DNA from: PALSA-129 sp050014595
Lineage (GTDB): Bacteria; Acidobacteriota; Terriglobia; Bryobacterales; Bryobacteraceae
Reading direction: 5' to 3'
DNA length: 64,000 nt
NCBI GenBank assembly: GCA_050014595.1
Contig: JBEKDA010000007.1
Span: 62,001-126,000 of the forward strand
The position numbers and the translations under genes are program-made. Below, piece by piece: positions 35,907 through 45,203 of the stretch (its first letter is position 1; each line of letters starts with the position of its first letter). The notes below the pieces were generated by a model that did not search any database, had not been told where the DNA came from, and saw only the letters and a list, made by a program, of their open reading frames with translations.

Positions 35907-36468
35907 GTGAGGACCGGATTTCCGTGTCTGTCTGTGACGATGGTTTTCTTTTTTGGCGGCTGGTTGGCCGCGCGGCCGCAAGATCTGACTGTCCCGTTCC
36001 TGAAAGGCGAAGTCGAAACCGAAGCTGCGCTGGTGGAGCGTTCGACGGTGGAACTCGACGATCTGCGGACGCACCGCAAGGTTGCGAGTGCAGACGTCAG
36101 AATGGACGGCTTGTTCGAATTTCGAGACGTGCCGTACGGGTCGTACCAATTGGCAGGCGCTGAGTGAAATCGCGCGCGCCACGAAGATCGCCCGGCCCAC
36201 CGCGCTGGCCCTGTGCAACCAGGCGGTGGCGCAATTAGGGTTGGGCCGCGAGAGCGCCGCGGTCGAGTCCGTGCGCCGGTCGCTCGAACTCGATCCGCAT
36301 TACGCGCCGGCGCATTACCTGCTGGGCGGCTTGCTGGGGAAAGACCGGCGCACCCTGAGTGAGGCGGTTTCACACCTGGAACAGGCGGCGCAGAAGATGC
36401 CCGCCGCGCGTGCCGCTTTAGAGCAGGCCAGACGGGCGATGGCAACCGAAGCAACGCTTCGGCGCTGA
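35907..36468 (+). pseudogene. Secreted regulatory-domain/TPR gene broken by an internal frame-changing deletion
   Basis: A GTG at 35907 with GGAGG six bases upstream starts an 86-residue frame: signal peptide (MVFFFGGWLAARP) and the first half of a carboxypeptidase-regulatory domain (…MDGLFEFRDVPYGSYQLAG), stopping at 36167. Directly after, in another frame and without its own ribosome site, comes a TPR end: ALCNQAVAQLGLGRESAAVE, SLELDPHYAPAHYLLGGLLG, then LEQAAQKMPAARAALEQ, stopping at 36468. Full-length relatives place many TPR units between these two pieces. The simplest reading is one internal deletion with a frame change near 36140-36170. Confidence 0.7.
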
Positions 36469-36487
36469 ACCAAGAGGCGGGGGTGGG

Positions 36488-36505
36488 GCAGGCGGTGCCG
36501 CCTGC
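36488..36505. repeat. Modular palindrome (GTGGG + 18-bp hairpin)
   Basis: GTGGG precedes GCAGGC-GGTGCC-GCCTGC, in the 47 bp between the pseudogene and the convergent gene at 36516. The outer hexamers are identical to those of the copy at 21678; the central hexamer differs. Confidence 0.7.
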
Positions 36506-36515
36506 CCAATACCAA

Positions 36516-37793
36516 TTACGGCAACCGCACCACTGTGTAACTGGCCAGCGACAGCGTGTCTCCGGGCTGCGCCAGCATGCCTTGGAAATTGATGGCGATG
36601 CCGTTGGTGTAGGCATCGGAGGCGGCGGCGACGGTGGCGCTGAAGGGCAGAACGGCGCCCCAGCTTTGTGCGCTCACTTGCGAGCCCGCGGCCAGGATGG
36701 CGGCGTCGGCGCGGCCGGTGATGAGGGTGTCGTTGCTCGATCCGCTGCGCGCGACCATGGGGGTCGCGCCCCAATCCACTTCAAAGCTGAAGCCGGAAGT
36801 GGAACCCTGGTGGGATAGCTCGAAGGCAATCGTGATGCGGTCCCCGGGCGCCAGCAGGCCGGCCGGAATGGAGCACGTTCCGATGCTCGAAAGCGTGGTG
36901 GCGGTGATGGCCGAACCGGTGCTGCTGCACAACACCTGCGGCGCGGGGAACGTCTGCGCGGTGCCGGAATCGCTGGTCCCGAGACGGTACGAGGCGAGCA
37001 GGGTATCGCCGGGTTGCGGGACGGCCACGCTCACGAAGGTAATGGCGGCGCCCGAGACCGAAAAATCCTGGCCGGCCTTCTGCAGGATGCCGTTGCGGTA
37101 AACCGCGAGGCTGGTGGAAGGTGTCGGCGTGCCGGAGAGCGTGAAAGAACCGTTGGCGCCATCGACGATGCCGGTAGGGGAATCGCCGTCGACGAACGAG
37201 GTCGCTTGTCCGCTGCCGCAGGGGCCGCTCGAGCCATCCACGTGGACGCAATCGGAGGCGTTGCCGTCCACCGAATCGAGCGCGCCGAGCGCGTCGACAA
37301 AGGCAACCCGGCCGGCGGCCAGGGAAGAGGCCTTGACCGGACGCGCGCCGAGATCGGCGATCAGGCCAACCACGTCGGATTCCTGCACCGGGTCGCCACC
37401 GATGTCGTTGGCAACGATGGTGGTGGTCAGGGGAGTGGCGATACGCACGTCGCGCACTCGCAAAGGGGTGGTGCTCGAAGGCACGGCCCAGGTCTCCTGG
37501 AATTGAACGCGGCCGTCGCTGTTGTACGTCACCGTGTAGTAGACCGGCGGCGTGGCGGTGGCGGTGGGGACAAGTTGCACGCGCAGGTTGCCCTCCACCA
37601 CTTTGACGGTCGAGGTTTGAGTCACAATGGCGGAATTGTCGGCGGCTTGAAAGCTGTTCCAACTGATGGTCAGGGTGCCGTTGAAGCGGGTGCCATCCGC
37701 TTTGTAGAGCACGTCCTGAATGGTCGTGAGCGACGGTGCGGCAACGGCGGCGACAGCCAGACACACGACGGCGAAAATCGTACGGCGAATCAT
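36516..37793 (-). CDS. Secreted protein of unknown function
   Basis: 425 residues from ATG 37793, with GGAGG seven bases upstream. A signal peptide (MIRRTIFAVVCLAVAAVA) leads to a Thr/Ser-rich, beta-rich mature part that begins with a GTLTISWNSF domain likely to be Ig- or fibre-like. A central segment reads VYRNGILQKAGQDFSVSGAA, a motif also seen in phage and surface fibre proteins. Cysteines occur at SDCVHVDGSSGPCGSG and in CSSTGSAITATTLSSIGTCS, suggesting disulfides. No enzyme motif or anchor is visible. It may be a surface or fibre-like protein, but no family was recognised. Confidence 0.6.
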   Translation of the reverse strand: MIRRTIFAVVCLAVAAVAAPSLTTIQDVLYKADGTRFNGTLTISWNSFQAADNSAIVTQTSTVKVVEGNLRVQLVPTATATPPVYYTVTYNSDGRVQFQETWAVPSSTTPLRVRDVRIATPLTTTIVANDIGGDPVQESDVVGLIADLGARPVKASSLAAGRVAFVDALGALDSVDGNASDCVHVDGSSGPCGSGQATSFVDGDSPTGIVDGANGSFTLSGTPTPSTSLAVYRNGILQKAGQDFSVSGAAITFVSVAVPQPGDTLLASYRLGTSDSGTAQTFPAPQVLCSSTGSAITATTLSSIGTCSIPAGLLAPGDRITIAFELSHQGSTSGFSFEVDWGATPMVARSGSSNDTLITGRADAAILAAGSQVSAQSWGAVLPFSATVAAASDAYTNGIAINFQGMLAQPGDTLSLASYTVVRLP

Positions 37794-38569
37794 GAAATAC
37801 CTCCCGGGATTGGAAAGGCCCACGCCCGGACAGGCGCGCGCAGTGAACTCTCTTTCCGATTTCAGTTTATCCGGCGGCCTTTCGAAATCAGGGGGCGACG
37901 GTTTTCCGCGAAAATCAGTAAGTGACCGCAAATGAGTTGATTGCGGACAAAAATATTTATTTCTTGTGCTTGTGACTGGGTTTTTGGGCGCGGGCTGATT
38001 CAGGGCACTGGATCTTGATGACACCGGCGCCAACCGTTTGACCTGATCGAGTCGCTTTTCTCATTTCCCTTCACAACCTTGTTATACGGGAGGGCTCACG
38101 TAGTTTCCGGCTCGTCACCGAAGAGCTTCCAAAAATCGTGTTCCACAGACAGTACCAGAATGCCGAAAATTAAGAAGCCACCGCCCTACTTCATGAAACC
38201 TCGTCGATCGCTTTCGTGAAGGCCGGATTTCGGTTGACGATTTCGCCGCCTTGCAGGATTGGTTGAACTCCAATCCCGGAGCACCATCTGGAAAATGGTA
38301 CAAGCAATTTCCGGCCGTGTGCATTTCGCTCCATATTCACGGGCCCTCGGCTGCACTCCGAAAGTAACGCAAACTCCCGACTTACCAGGCCTCTCGCGCC
38401 TGTCCGGCCGCAGGACCTCCGCTTCCTCAGCGCTCTCAGGTCTTGACTTTGTTTCTGTCTTCCTCCGCGTCTCGGCGCCTCCGCGTTAAATCCATTTCCT
38501 GTTTGGTTCCGGCTACGCCGGGTTAGGGAGCGGTGCCCGTCCCGCGAATGCTTCCTCGCGGTCAGGCAA
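37794..38569. other. Long gene-poor region with a decayed fragment and repeat-like sequence
   Basis: 776 bp without a supported gene. Plus-strand bases 38197-38367 stay open and read GRISVDDFAALQDWLNSNP then GKWYKQF, like the C-terminal region of a soluble protein family I recall only vaguely. There is no start codon, so it may be a remnant. Around 38455-38490 is a (CCTCCGCGTCTC)-type direct repeat similar to dispersed sequences common in environmental genomes. TTTTC-CGC-GAAAA near 37900 is a small inverted repeat upstream of the 36516 gene. Confidence 0.35.
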
Positions 38570-39166
38570 CTAGTTGAGGGGCAGTTCGAAGAACAGAAGC
38601 TCCTTGCCCGTGGCGGCTTCGGCCAGGCCGGTGATGTAAATGGTGGCTCCGCGTTCCAGGCCGGTCTGAAAGTACAAGAAGCCGCTGGCGGTGTTGCCGG
38701 CCGGCAGCATCTGGGCGGTGAACGCGCGTCCTTCGATCTCCCAGGCGTCGAGCGGGTTCTTCTTGGCGAGGACCTTGACCTTGCCGGCGGGACCGTCAAT
38801 GAAGTTGGGACGCTGCGGCCCGCGGAGGTATCGCACATCCTTGGCCGGGGTGGCGTACACGCGATCATGGTTCGGGCCGACGTATTCGGCGCGCAGGTGA
38901 TCCACGCTGATGGCTTTACCGGTATCGTTCTGAATGACCAGCAGGACCGGCAGCACGCCATAGGCATAAGGATCGACTTTTCCAAAGGCAACCTTTACCT
39001 TTTCCCCGGATTCGTACGGTTCTACCCCGATGGTGAGCTTGTCGTTGGTTTGGTGATGGGGCAGCGTGTCCGGAGGCCCCGGTTTGAACGGCGGGGGTGT
39101 CTTGTCCGCCGCGAACGCGGCGGCTATACTCATGAGTAGAGCCAAACGTTTGAAAACAAAAGGCAT
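38570..39166 (-). CDS. Secreted hypothetical protein
   Basis: 198 residues. A signal peptide (MPFVFKRLALLMSIAAAFAA) is followed by a Pro-rich linker (KTPPPFKPGPPDTLPHHQ) and one beta-sandwich-like domain: LPVLLVIQNDTGKAISVDHL, then GFLYFQTGLERGATIYITGL. The pattern 'QNDTGKAI… FLYF' resembles immunoglobulin-like domains that describe conserved surface proteins, but no named family was recognised. Its start overlaps by about 35 bp the divergent start assumed for the KdtA-LpxK gene, so one of the two starts may be slightly different. Confidence 0.6.
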   Translation of the reverse strand: MPFVFKRLALLMSIAAAFAADKTPPPFKPGPPDTLPHHQTNDKLTIGVEPYESGEKVKVAFGKVDPYAYGVLPVLLVIQNDTGKAISVDHLRAEYVGPNHDRVYATPAKDVRYLRGPQRPNFIDGPAGKVKVLAKKNPLDAWEIEGRAFTAQMLPAGNTASGFLYFQTGLERGATIYITGLAEAATGKELLFFELPLN

Positions 39167-41528
39167 CTATTTCCTCTACCGAGTCCTTCAGGCGTTCGGG
39201 CTGCCTGTCCTCTTATTGTATTTCCTCTTCCGTGGCTGGCGCAGCCGCGGATACTGGCGGAGTTTGCCGCAACGCTTTGGTTTCCTTCCGCGCTCATTTA
39301 GACAGACCGGTCAGGGGGCCATCTGGTTGCATGCAGTTTCGGTGGGCGAGGTGCTTTCCTGCCTGGAATTTTTGCGTCGGCTGCGGGTGGAGTTCCCGCG
39401 CAGCGGCCTGTTTGTTTCGACATCCACGCTGGCGGGGAAGGCCACGGCCGATGAGAAGCTGCGGGGGCTGGCCGACGGAGTCTTCTACGCGCCCGTGGAC
39501 TATGTGTTTGCGGTGCGGCGCGTGCTGCGGACGTTGCGGCCGTCGGTAGTCGTGGTGGCCGAGACGGAACTGTGGCCAAACCTTTTCCGCGAGGTGAAAC
39601 GCACCGCAGCGGCGCTCATACTGGTGAACGGGCGAATTTCGGACCGGGCCTTTGGGCGTTACCTCTCGTCGCGGTGGTTCTTGCGGGCCGTGCTGCCGGC
39701 GCTGGATTCGATCCTGGCGCAGACCGACGCGATCCGCGAACGGTTTCTGGCGCTGGGCGCGCCCGCCGAACGCGTGCTCCAGAACGGCAATTTCAAATAC
39801 GATTTCCAAGCCCGCCGCGTGGATAGCGGGTCGCCTGTCGTCGCGCTGGTAGACCGGGTGCGGCCGTCGGCGGTGTGGGTTGCGGCCAGCACCATGGGGC
39901 CGGCGGACGCGGGGGACGTAGACGAAGACGACGTGGTGATTGACGCGTATCGCCAACTGGCCGCCGAGCGCCCGGACGTGATGTTGATTTTGGCGCCGCG
40001 CAAGCCGGAGCGGTTTCGCGTGGTGGCGGAGAAACTGGACGCCGCGGGCATCGCGTATGTGCGGCGGCAGGCGTTAGGCTCCGGCGATGCGGCGCGCGTG
40101 CTGTTGCTCGATACCATCGGCGAGTTGGGCAGCCTGTTTTCGCTGGCGGACGTGGTGTTCATGGGCGGAACTCTGGCGCGGCGCGGCGGCCACAACATCC
40201 TGGAGCCGGCGCTGTTCGCCAAGCCTGTGGTGACGGGCCCGCACATGGAGAATTTTCAGGCCGTTGCGGAAGAGTTCCGCGCGGCGGGCGCGTGCGTGGA
40301 GATTGCGGGCGGGCGGGAATTGGCGGGGGCGCTCGAACGGCTGCTGCGGGACGCGGGAGCGGCGCGCGAAATCGGCCGCCGGGCGCAGGCCTGCGCGGAA
40401 GCGCGGCGGGGCGCGACCGCCCGGGCGGTCCAGGAAGTGCGGCGGCTGCACGGCACGTGCGTGCCGCGGGCCAGACCCGCATGGCCGTGGCTGGCGGTCG
40501 AGTGGCCGCTGGCGCGCATCTGGGAATGGGGCGCGAAACGGCGCCAGCGGCGCGACCGCGCGCGCCGGCGCAAGCTGGACGTGCCGGTGATCAGCGTGGG
40601 CAACCTCACCATGGGCGGCACGGGCAAGACGCCCTGCGTGCTGCGGCTGGCGGAATTGCTGAACCAGCGGGGCCATCGCCCGGGAATCCTGACGCGCGGC
40701 TACGGGCGGAGTTCGCCGCATCAGTATGTGACCGTGGCGCCGGCCGGCACGGTTGCGGTGCAGCTATCCGGGGACGAGCCGCAGATCTTTATTCGGTCCG
40801 GCCTGGCAGCGGTGGGCATCGGGGCGGACCGCTTCGAAGCCGGCGCCCGCCTGCTGCGCGAAATTGGCGCGGGCGTCCTGCTGCTGGACGACGGATTCCA
40901 ACATGGGAAGCTGGCGCGGGACATGGACATCGTATTGATCGACGGGCTGGACCCCTTCGGCGGGGGCGACGTTTTTCCGCTGGGGCGGCTGCGTGAGCCG
41001 GTGGATGGCCTGGCGCGCGCCGATGCTGTTGTGATCACGCGCAGCGGCCACTCGGACCTGGCGGCGGCCATCGAACACGAAGTGCGGCGGTGGAACCGGC
41101 GGGCGCCGGTGTTCCGCGCGATGGTCGAGCCGCATGCCTGGGTGGAGCACTCCACCGGGCGGCGGTTGAACGTCGCGCCGAACCCGTTTGCGCGCGCGGG
41201 AGTTTTCTGCTGCCTGGGCAATCCCGAGTCTTTTCGGCGCACGCTCCAGGCGATGGGAGTGGACGTGGCGGAATGGATCGACTTCGACGACCACCATCGC
41301 TACCGGCCGCGCGAACTCCGGCACATCGCGCAGCAGATGGCGTCGCGGGGCGCTACGGCGCTGGTGACCACCGAAAAAGACGCGGTGAACCTGTGTGAAG
41401 CCTGCGACGAACTGGTTGCGCCGCTGCCGCTTTACTGGCTGCAGATCCGGATGCGGATCGAAGGGGAAGACCAGTTGATGGCGGAAGTGGAGCGGGCCAT
41501 CGGCAATAGCGCGCGCGCGGTTCGGTGA
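39132..41528 (+). CDS. Kdo transferase / tetraacyldisaccharide 4'-kinase fusion (KdtA-LpxK)
   Basis: 798 residues from ATG 39132. Residues about 1-430 are 3-deoxy-D-manno-octulosonate transferase (WaaA/KdtA, GT30): an N-terminal membrane anchor (FGLPVLLLYFLF), catalytic Glu73 in HAVSVGEVLSCLEF, AETELWPNLFREV, and the donor-site GGTLARRGGHNILEPALF. Residues about 450-798 are LpxK: the P-loop GGTGKTP (Gly495-Thr500), LTRGYGR, LLDDGFQHGKLARDMDIVLI and TTEKDAVNL. LpxK phosphorylates the 4' position of the lipid A precursor and KdtA then adds Kdo, so the fusion joins two consecutive lipid A/inner-core steps at the inner membrane. The ribosome site is weak, so the exact start is uncertain. Confidence 0.9.
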   Translation: MSRAKRLKTKGIYFLYRVLQAFGLPVLLLYFLFRGWRSRGYWRSLPQRFGFLPRSFRQTGQGAIWLHAVSVGEVLSCLEFLRRLRVEFPRSGLFVSTSTLAGKATADEKLRGLADGVFYAPVDYVFAVRRVLRTLRPSVVVVAETELWPNLFREVKRTAAALILVNGRISDRAFGRYLSSRWFLRAVLPALDSILAQTDAIRERFLALGAPAERVLQNGNFKYDFQARRVDSGSPVVALVDRVRPSAVWVAASTMGPADAGDVDEDDVVIDAYRQLAAERPDVMLILAPRKPERFRVVAEKLDAAGIAYVRRQALGSGDAARVLLLDTIGELGSLFSLADVVFMGGTLARRGGHNILEPALFAKPVVTGPHMENFQAVAEEFRAAGACVEIAGGRELAGALERLLRDAGAAREIGRRAQACAEARRGATARAVQEVRRLHGTCVPRARPAWPWLAVEWPLARIWEWGAKRRQRRDRARRRKLDVPVISVGNLTMGGTGKTPCVLRLAELLNQRGHRPGILTRGYGRSSPHQYVTVAPAGTVAVQLSGDEPQIFIRSGLAAVGIGADRFEAGARLLREIGAGVLLLDDGFQHGKLARDMDIVLIDGLDPFGGGDVFPLGRLREPVDGLARADAVVITRSGHSDLAAAIEHEVRRWNRRAPVFRAMVEPHAWVEHSTGRRLNVAPNPFARAGVFCCLGNPESFRRTLQAMGVDVAEWIDFDDHHRYRPRELRHIAQQMASRGATALVTTEKDAVNLCEACDELVAPLPLYWLQIRMRIEGEDQLMAEVERAIGNSARAVR

Positions 41529-41568
41529 TTGGCAATCAAGCGAACGGCGGCAAAACCCGCAAAGAGGC

Positions 41569-42486
41569 TCAACTCTGTGGGTTGGTTCTCGCCGCGATCA
41601 CCATCGATTCCAGGATCTGCTCGCCGACTTCTTTGACAGATCCGGGCATATGGCTCAGAAAAAGCGTGTTGGTCTTGTCGCTTTCCCCAATCGATTTCAG
41701 CGTGTCGAAATACTGCGTGACCATCACCAATTGCATCACCTCTTTTGCCGACGCGCCTTCCACTACCTTCTGGAACTGGTCGATGGAGGCCTGCAAGCCT
41801 TCGATGATGGCCTTGCGTTGATTGGCGATGCCCTGTCCCTGAAGCGCTTTGCTTTCCGCTTCGGCTTCGGCTTTCTTGACCACTAGAATCTTCTCCGCCT
41901 CGCCGCGCGCGTTGGCTGCTACCTGTTCGCGCTGGGCCGCATTGATGTCGTTCATCGCCGACTTCACTTTCGAATCGGGCACTATGTCCGTCACCAGCAC
42001 GTTGACGATTTCGAACCCGAACCCGGTCATATCGGCGTCGAGTTCCTTCTTCACCGCGGCCGCAATGCTGGACTGGCTCGCGAACACCTCGTCCAGCGCC
42101 ATCCCAGGCACATGGCCGAGTATTACCTGCTCCACATAAGATTTGATCTGCGCAGTCGGATCCGCCAGTTTGTAATAAGCATCGAAGACTTTTTCCGGCC
42201 GCACTCGATTCTGCACCGAGATCGGAATCGTAACGAACACGTTGTCCTTGGTCTTGGTTTCCACCGTCAGCGTGATCTGATTTACGCGCAGGCTCATCAC
42301 TGCCGCGACGGAATCGAAAAACGGAACCTTCCAATTCAAGCCTGCTTCGGCCACGCGAAGAAACTTTCCAAATCTGGTGATGATGGCGACCTGGGCCGTG
42401 TTAACGGTAAAGAAGCTTCCCAGGATGGCCGCCAGCACCACGATCGTGGCAATTCCCACGGGAACAATCAACAACATGTTGTCCAT
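41569..42486 (-). CDS. SPFH/Band 7 protein (HflK/HflC- or stomatin-like)
   Basis: 305 residues from ATG 42486, preceded by AAAGGT. There is a single N-terminal helix (LLIVPVGIATIVVLAAIL), then the SPFH domain (about 28-190: QVAIITRFGKFLRVAEAGLN…PISVQNRVRPEKVFDAYYKL). A charged coiled coil follows (REQVAANARGEAEKILVVKKAEAEAESK, about 195-225), the part that drives oligomerisation. Unlike the SPFH protein at 30219 it has the eukaryotic-like, hypersensitive-response-type organisation with no acidic loop. It would scaffold membrane microdomains or a protease. It stands alone. Confidence 0.88.
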   Translation of the reverse strand: MDNMLLIVPVGIATIVVLAAILGSFFTVNTAQVAIITRFGKFLRVAEAGLNWKVPFFDSVAAVMSLRVNQITLTVETKTKDNVFVTIPISVQNRVRPEKVFDAYYKLADPTAQIKSYVEQVILGHVPGMALDEVFASQSSIAAAVKKELDADMTGFGFEIVNVLVTDIVPDSKVKSAMNDINAAQREQVAANARGEAEKILVVKKAEAEAESKALQGQGIANQRKAIIEGLQASIDQFQKVVEGASAKEVMQLVMVTQYFDTLKSIGESDKTNTLFLSHMPGSVKEVGEQILESMVIAARTNPQS

Positions 42487-42650
42487 CTTGCACACCTTTC
42501 GGATTCAACCGGAATTTCCGTTTTGAAACTCGTTTTAACATACGCGCTACGCTTGCGCAATGTCTTTTCCCGGCGTTCTTGCCGAACCGGCAGTGTAGCA
42601 TGGGACACTGTCTGTAGGGCCCGCTTCCCGACTCCTGACTCCTGACTTCC

Positions 42651-42684
42651 AAATCCCGCCGGGATTTCAAGGGCGAAGCCCTTG
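42651..42684. repeat. Two abutting hairpins downstream of the GH105 gene
   Basis: AAATCCCG-C-CGGGATTT (42651-42667) is followed at once by CAAGGGC-GAA-GCCCTTG (42668-42684). On the minus strand the second reads CAAGGGC-TTC-GCCCTTG and contains a UUCG tetraloop closed by C-G. It lies one base beyond the GH105 stop and could stabilise or end that transcript, but no T-run follows. A direct repeat GACTCCTGACTCCTGAC lies next to it. Confidence 0.6.
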
Positions 42685-42685
42685 T

Positions 42686-43774
42686 TTACTTCCGCAGCAG
42701 CGCCGACGCGCACCACAACAGCGGCGCTTGCCCGTGTAAGTCACCCGTGTTCTGTTTGCGATCCAGGTAATACTGCAGGTCGTTCTTCTTATTCGTCCCT
42801 TCGCACACGTTGGTAATATCGCTGTCCTTGTTGATATACGGAATCAACCCCAGCCATGCCTTGCGCGCCGCCGGGCCATATGTGCTCTCCCTCAACCACC
42901 CGTTCTTCACGCCCGTGATCATGGCGAACGTGAACATCCCCGTCGAGGATGTCTCCACCCACGCTTCCGGATGGTCGATGAGCTGCCTCCACATGCCATC
43001 GGCGCCCTGGTACTTCAACAGCGAGTCCATCATCTTGGTGTAGCCCGCCATAATCCGCGCCCGCCGGGGATGCTTCGCCGGCAGGGAACGCAGCAGTTCG
43101 GCCATCCCCACCGCCACCCAGCCGTCGCCCCGGCCCCAATAAAACGGCACATCCGGCGCGTGGAAGAAGAGGCCGTTCGGTTGTTGCAGCTTATCCAGGT
43201 AGGCCGTCATTGCAAGCGCCGCCCGGTCGATATACTTCTGATCGCCGGTGGCGCGGTAGGCCTGCACCTGGACCGCCGTGATCATGAACATGTCGTCGAT
43301 CCAAAAGCGCGTCTCGCTGGTCAGCCCGTCGGCATCCGGCGTCTCCCACTGGCGGTCGGCGATCATTTTTCCCAGGTCCAGGTATTTTTTATCTTTCGTC
43401 TCGATATAGATTTCCAGCGGAACCGCGCCAAACACCGAGAAATCCACGTGCCGCTCTGTCGGGACCAGCTTGGCATCGGTCGTCAGCAGCGGGTCGAACC
43501 GCGCAATCAGCCGGCGCGTCAAATCCTTATCGCCGCTCAGTTGCGCGAACGTCAGGGCCCCGTACCAGGCGCACGTTTCCGGATAAATGATGGTGTTTTC
43601 GCGCAAGTGCTTGCTCGCGACAAACCGTTCCGCCACCCGTTTGCCGATCTCCTGGGGAGAACTCCCCGCCGGCCAGTTCTGGAATTCTTTTTGCGCGTAG
43701 CCCTGCGCGGCGAGCCCCACAAGCATGGCGCCGGCCACCATCGTTCGTGAAATCGTTTTGCGTTGTGTTCTCAT
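42686..43774 (-). CDS. GH105 unsaturated rhamnogalacturonyl hydrolase
   Basis: 362 residues from ATG 43774 (AAAGG upstream; the longer frame reaches into rhaB). A signal peptide (about 1-27) is followed by the alpha6/alpha6 barrel of the YteR/YesR family: WYGALTFAQLSGDKDL, ETRFWIDDMFMITAVQVQAY with the catalytic-region Asp, FYWGRGDGWVAVGMAELL and WVETSSTGMFTFAMITG. The enzyme removes the delta-4,5-unsaturated galacturonate left by rhamnogalacturonan lyases. It follows rhaB by 4 bp, tying the released sugars to rhamnose catabolism. No lyase is encoded in the window. Confidence 0.88.
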   Translation of the reverse strand: MRTQRKTISRTMVAGAMLVGLAAQGYAQKEFQNWPAGSSPQEIGKRVAERFVASKHLRENTIIYPETCAWYGALTFAQLSGDKDLTRRLIARFDPLLTTDAKLVPTERHVDFSVFGAVPLEIYIETKDKKYLDLGKMIADRQWETPDADGLTSETRFWIDDMFMITAVQVQAYRATGDQKYIDRAALAMTAYLDKLQQPNGLFFHAPDVPFYWGRGDGWVAVGMAELLRSLPAKHPRRARIMAGYTKMMDSLLKYQGADGMWRQLIDHPEAWVETSSTGMFTFAMITGVKNGWLRESTYGPAARKAWLGLIPYINKDSDITNVCEGTNKKNDLQYYLDRKQNTGDLHGQAPLLWCASALLRK

Positions 43775-43778
43775 CTTG

Positions 43779-45203
43779 TCAACCTTTCGGAAAAAACTCT
43801 TCCACCTGGAACGAATGGCGCACCACATCGCGTACTTCGTCCAAGGAGTTCAATTGTCCGGCGCCCATCGCCTGCACCAGGGCGTTGCCGGCCGCCGTCG
43901 CTTCCACCGGTCCGGCCACCACGCGCCGCCCCGTGACGTCGGCCGTGAGCTGGTTGAGCAGGCCGTTCCGCGAGCCGCCGCCCACAATGTGGATCACATC
44001 CACCGCCCGTCCCGTCAGACCCTCCAGCGTTTCCAGAACTTCGCGGTACCGCACCGCCAGGCTGTAGAGGATCACGCGGCACACCTCTCCATCGTCCCGC
44101 GGCGCCTGCTGCCCGGTCTTCCGGCAATATTGGCGAACCTTCTCCGCGCTCTGGCCCGCGGCGTAGAACGCCTCCAGGTCCAGCACCGTCTCCGCCCGCT
44201 GCGCCGCGCGGGCCATCGCCGTCAGTTCCTCGTAGCCGTATTCTTTCCCCTCCAGCGCCCAGGCTCGCCGGCACTCCTGCAGCAACCACAGCCCCGGAAT
44301 GTTCTTCAGGAACCGAATGGTTCCTTCCACCCCGACCTCGTTTGTGAAGTTGGCCGTGAGCGACCCGTCGTGGATCAGCGGCTGGTCCAGTTCCATTCCC
44401 ATCAGCGACCACGTCCCCGAGCTGATGTAGCACCACCGCGAATCCGCAACCGCCGGAACCGCCGCCACGGCCGCCGCTGTGTCGTGGCTCGCCGTCGTGT
44501 ACACCGGCGTCCCGCGCTCGAGGCCGCACTCGTCCGCAACCTGCGGAACCAGCGCGCCCAGGTGCGTGCCCGGCTCCACCAGGTCGGCCGGCAGCCCGGC
44601 CGGAATTCCCAGCTTCCGCAACAAATCAGTGGCAAATTGTTTTCCCGCCGGATCGTAAAACTGCGACGTGCTTGAGATCGTCCGCTCCGCCCGCATCGCC
44701 CCGGTCAGAAAATAGTTGAACAAGTCCGGCATGAACAGCAGGCGCCGTGCCGCTTCCAGCACCCACGGCGCCTGGCGGTGTGTGGCGTAGAGCTGATACA
44801 GCGAATTCAGCTCCATGAACTGGATCCCCGTCCGCTCGAAGATCTCCGCCCGCGGCGCCACTGCGAACGTCTGCTCCATCATCCCCACTGTGCGCGCATC
44901 GCGGTAGTGGCGCGGATTGTCGATCAGCGCTCCATCCGCCCCCAGCAGCCCGAAATCCACGCCCCAGGTGTCAATCGCGGCGCCAGCGAGGCCCTCCGTG
45001 GCGCGCGCCGCTGCCCGCAGTCCTTGTTTGATTTCCTGAAACAATCCGAACGTGTTCCAATACAATCCCGTCGGCAACCGCACCGGGACATTCGGGAACC
45101 GGTGCACTTCCTGCAACTCCAGCAGATGCTCGGAGAGCCCGGCCAGGATGGCCCGTCCGCTCTCGGCGCCGAGGTCAATCGCAAGGTATCGATGAGCCGC
45201 CAC
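43779..45203 (-). CDS. rhaB: L-rhamnulokinase RhaB
   Basis: 474 residues of the FGGY sugar-kinase family. The N-terminal phosphate-binding motif YLAIDLGAESGRAILAGL starts at residue 6. The substrate-site segment is DTWGVDFGLLGADG (about 79-92), and the ATP/hinge blocks are YISSGTWSLMGMEL and HIVGGGSRNGLLNQLTADVT (about 400-420). These resemble RhaB more than xylulo-, glycero- or fuculokinases. It phosphorylates L-rhamnulose at C1. Expected partners are the aldolase at 45438 (divergent) and RhaT at 53751; RhaA is not present. It heads the rhaB-GH105 operon. Confidence 0.9.
   Translation of the reverse strand: MAAHRYLAIDLGAESGRAILAGLSEHLLELQEVHRFPNVPVRLPTGLYWNTFGLFQEIKQGLRAAARATEGLAGAAIDTWGVDFGLLGADGALIDNPRHYRDARTVGMMEQTFAVAPRAEIFERTGIQFMELNSLYQLYATHRQAPWVLEAARRLLFMPDLFNYFLTGAMRAERTISSTSQFYDPAGKQFATDLLRKLGIPAGLPADLVEPGTHLGALVPQVADECGLERGTPVYTTASHDTAAAVAAVPAVADSRWCYISSGTWSLMGMELDQPLIHDGSLTANFTNEVGVEGTIRFLKNIPGLWLLQECRRAWALEGKEYGYEELTAMARAAQRAETVLDLEAFYAAGQSAEKVRQYCRKTGQQAPRDDGEVCRVILYSLAVRYREVLETLEGLTGRAVDVIHIVGGGSRNGLLNQLTADVTGRRVVAGPVEATAAGNALVQAMGAGQLNSLDEVRDVVRHSFQVEEFFPKG

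Noticed and set aside
37114..37925. Plus-strand frames opposite the 36516-37793 gene
   Set aside because: The minus-strand gene has a ribosome site and signal peptide; the plus-strand frames have neither.
38191..38991. Minus-strand frame of about 265 codons
   Set aside because: Overlaps the secreted-protein gene at 38570-39166 in another frame and shows no motif; the 38197-38367 plus-strand stretch is better explained as a remnant.
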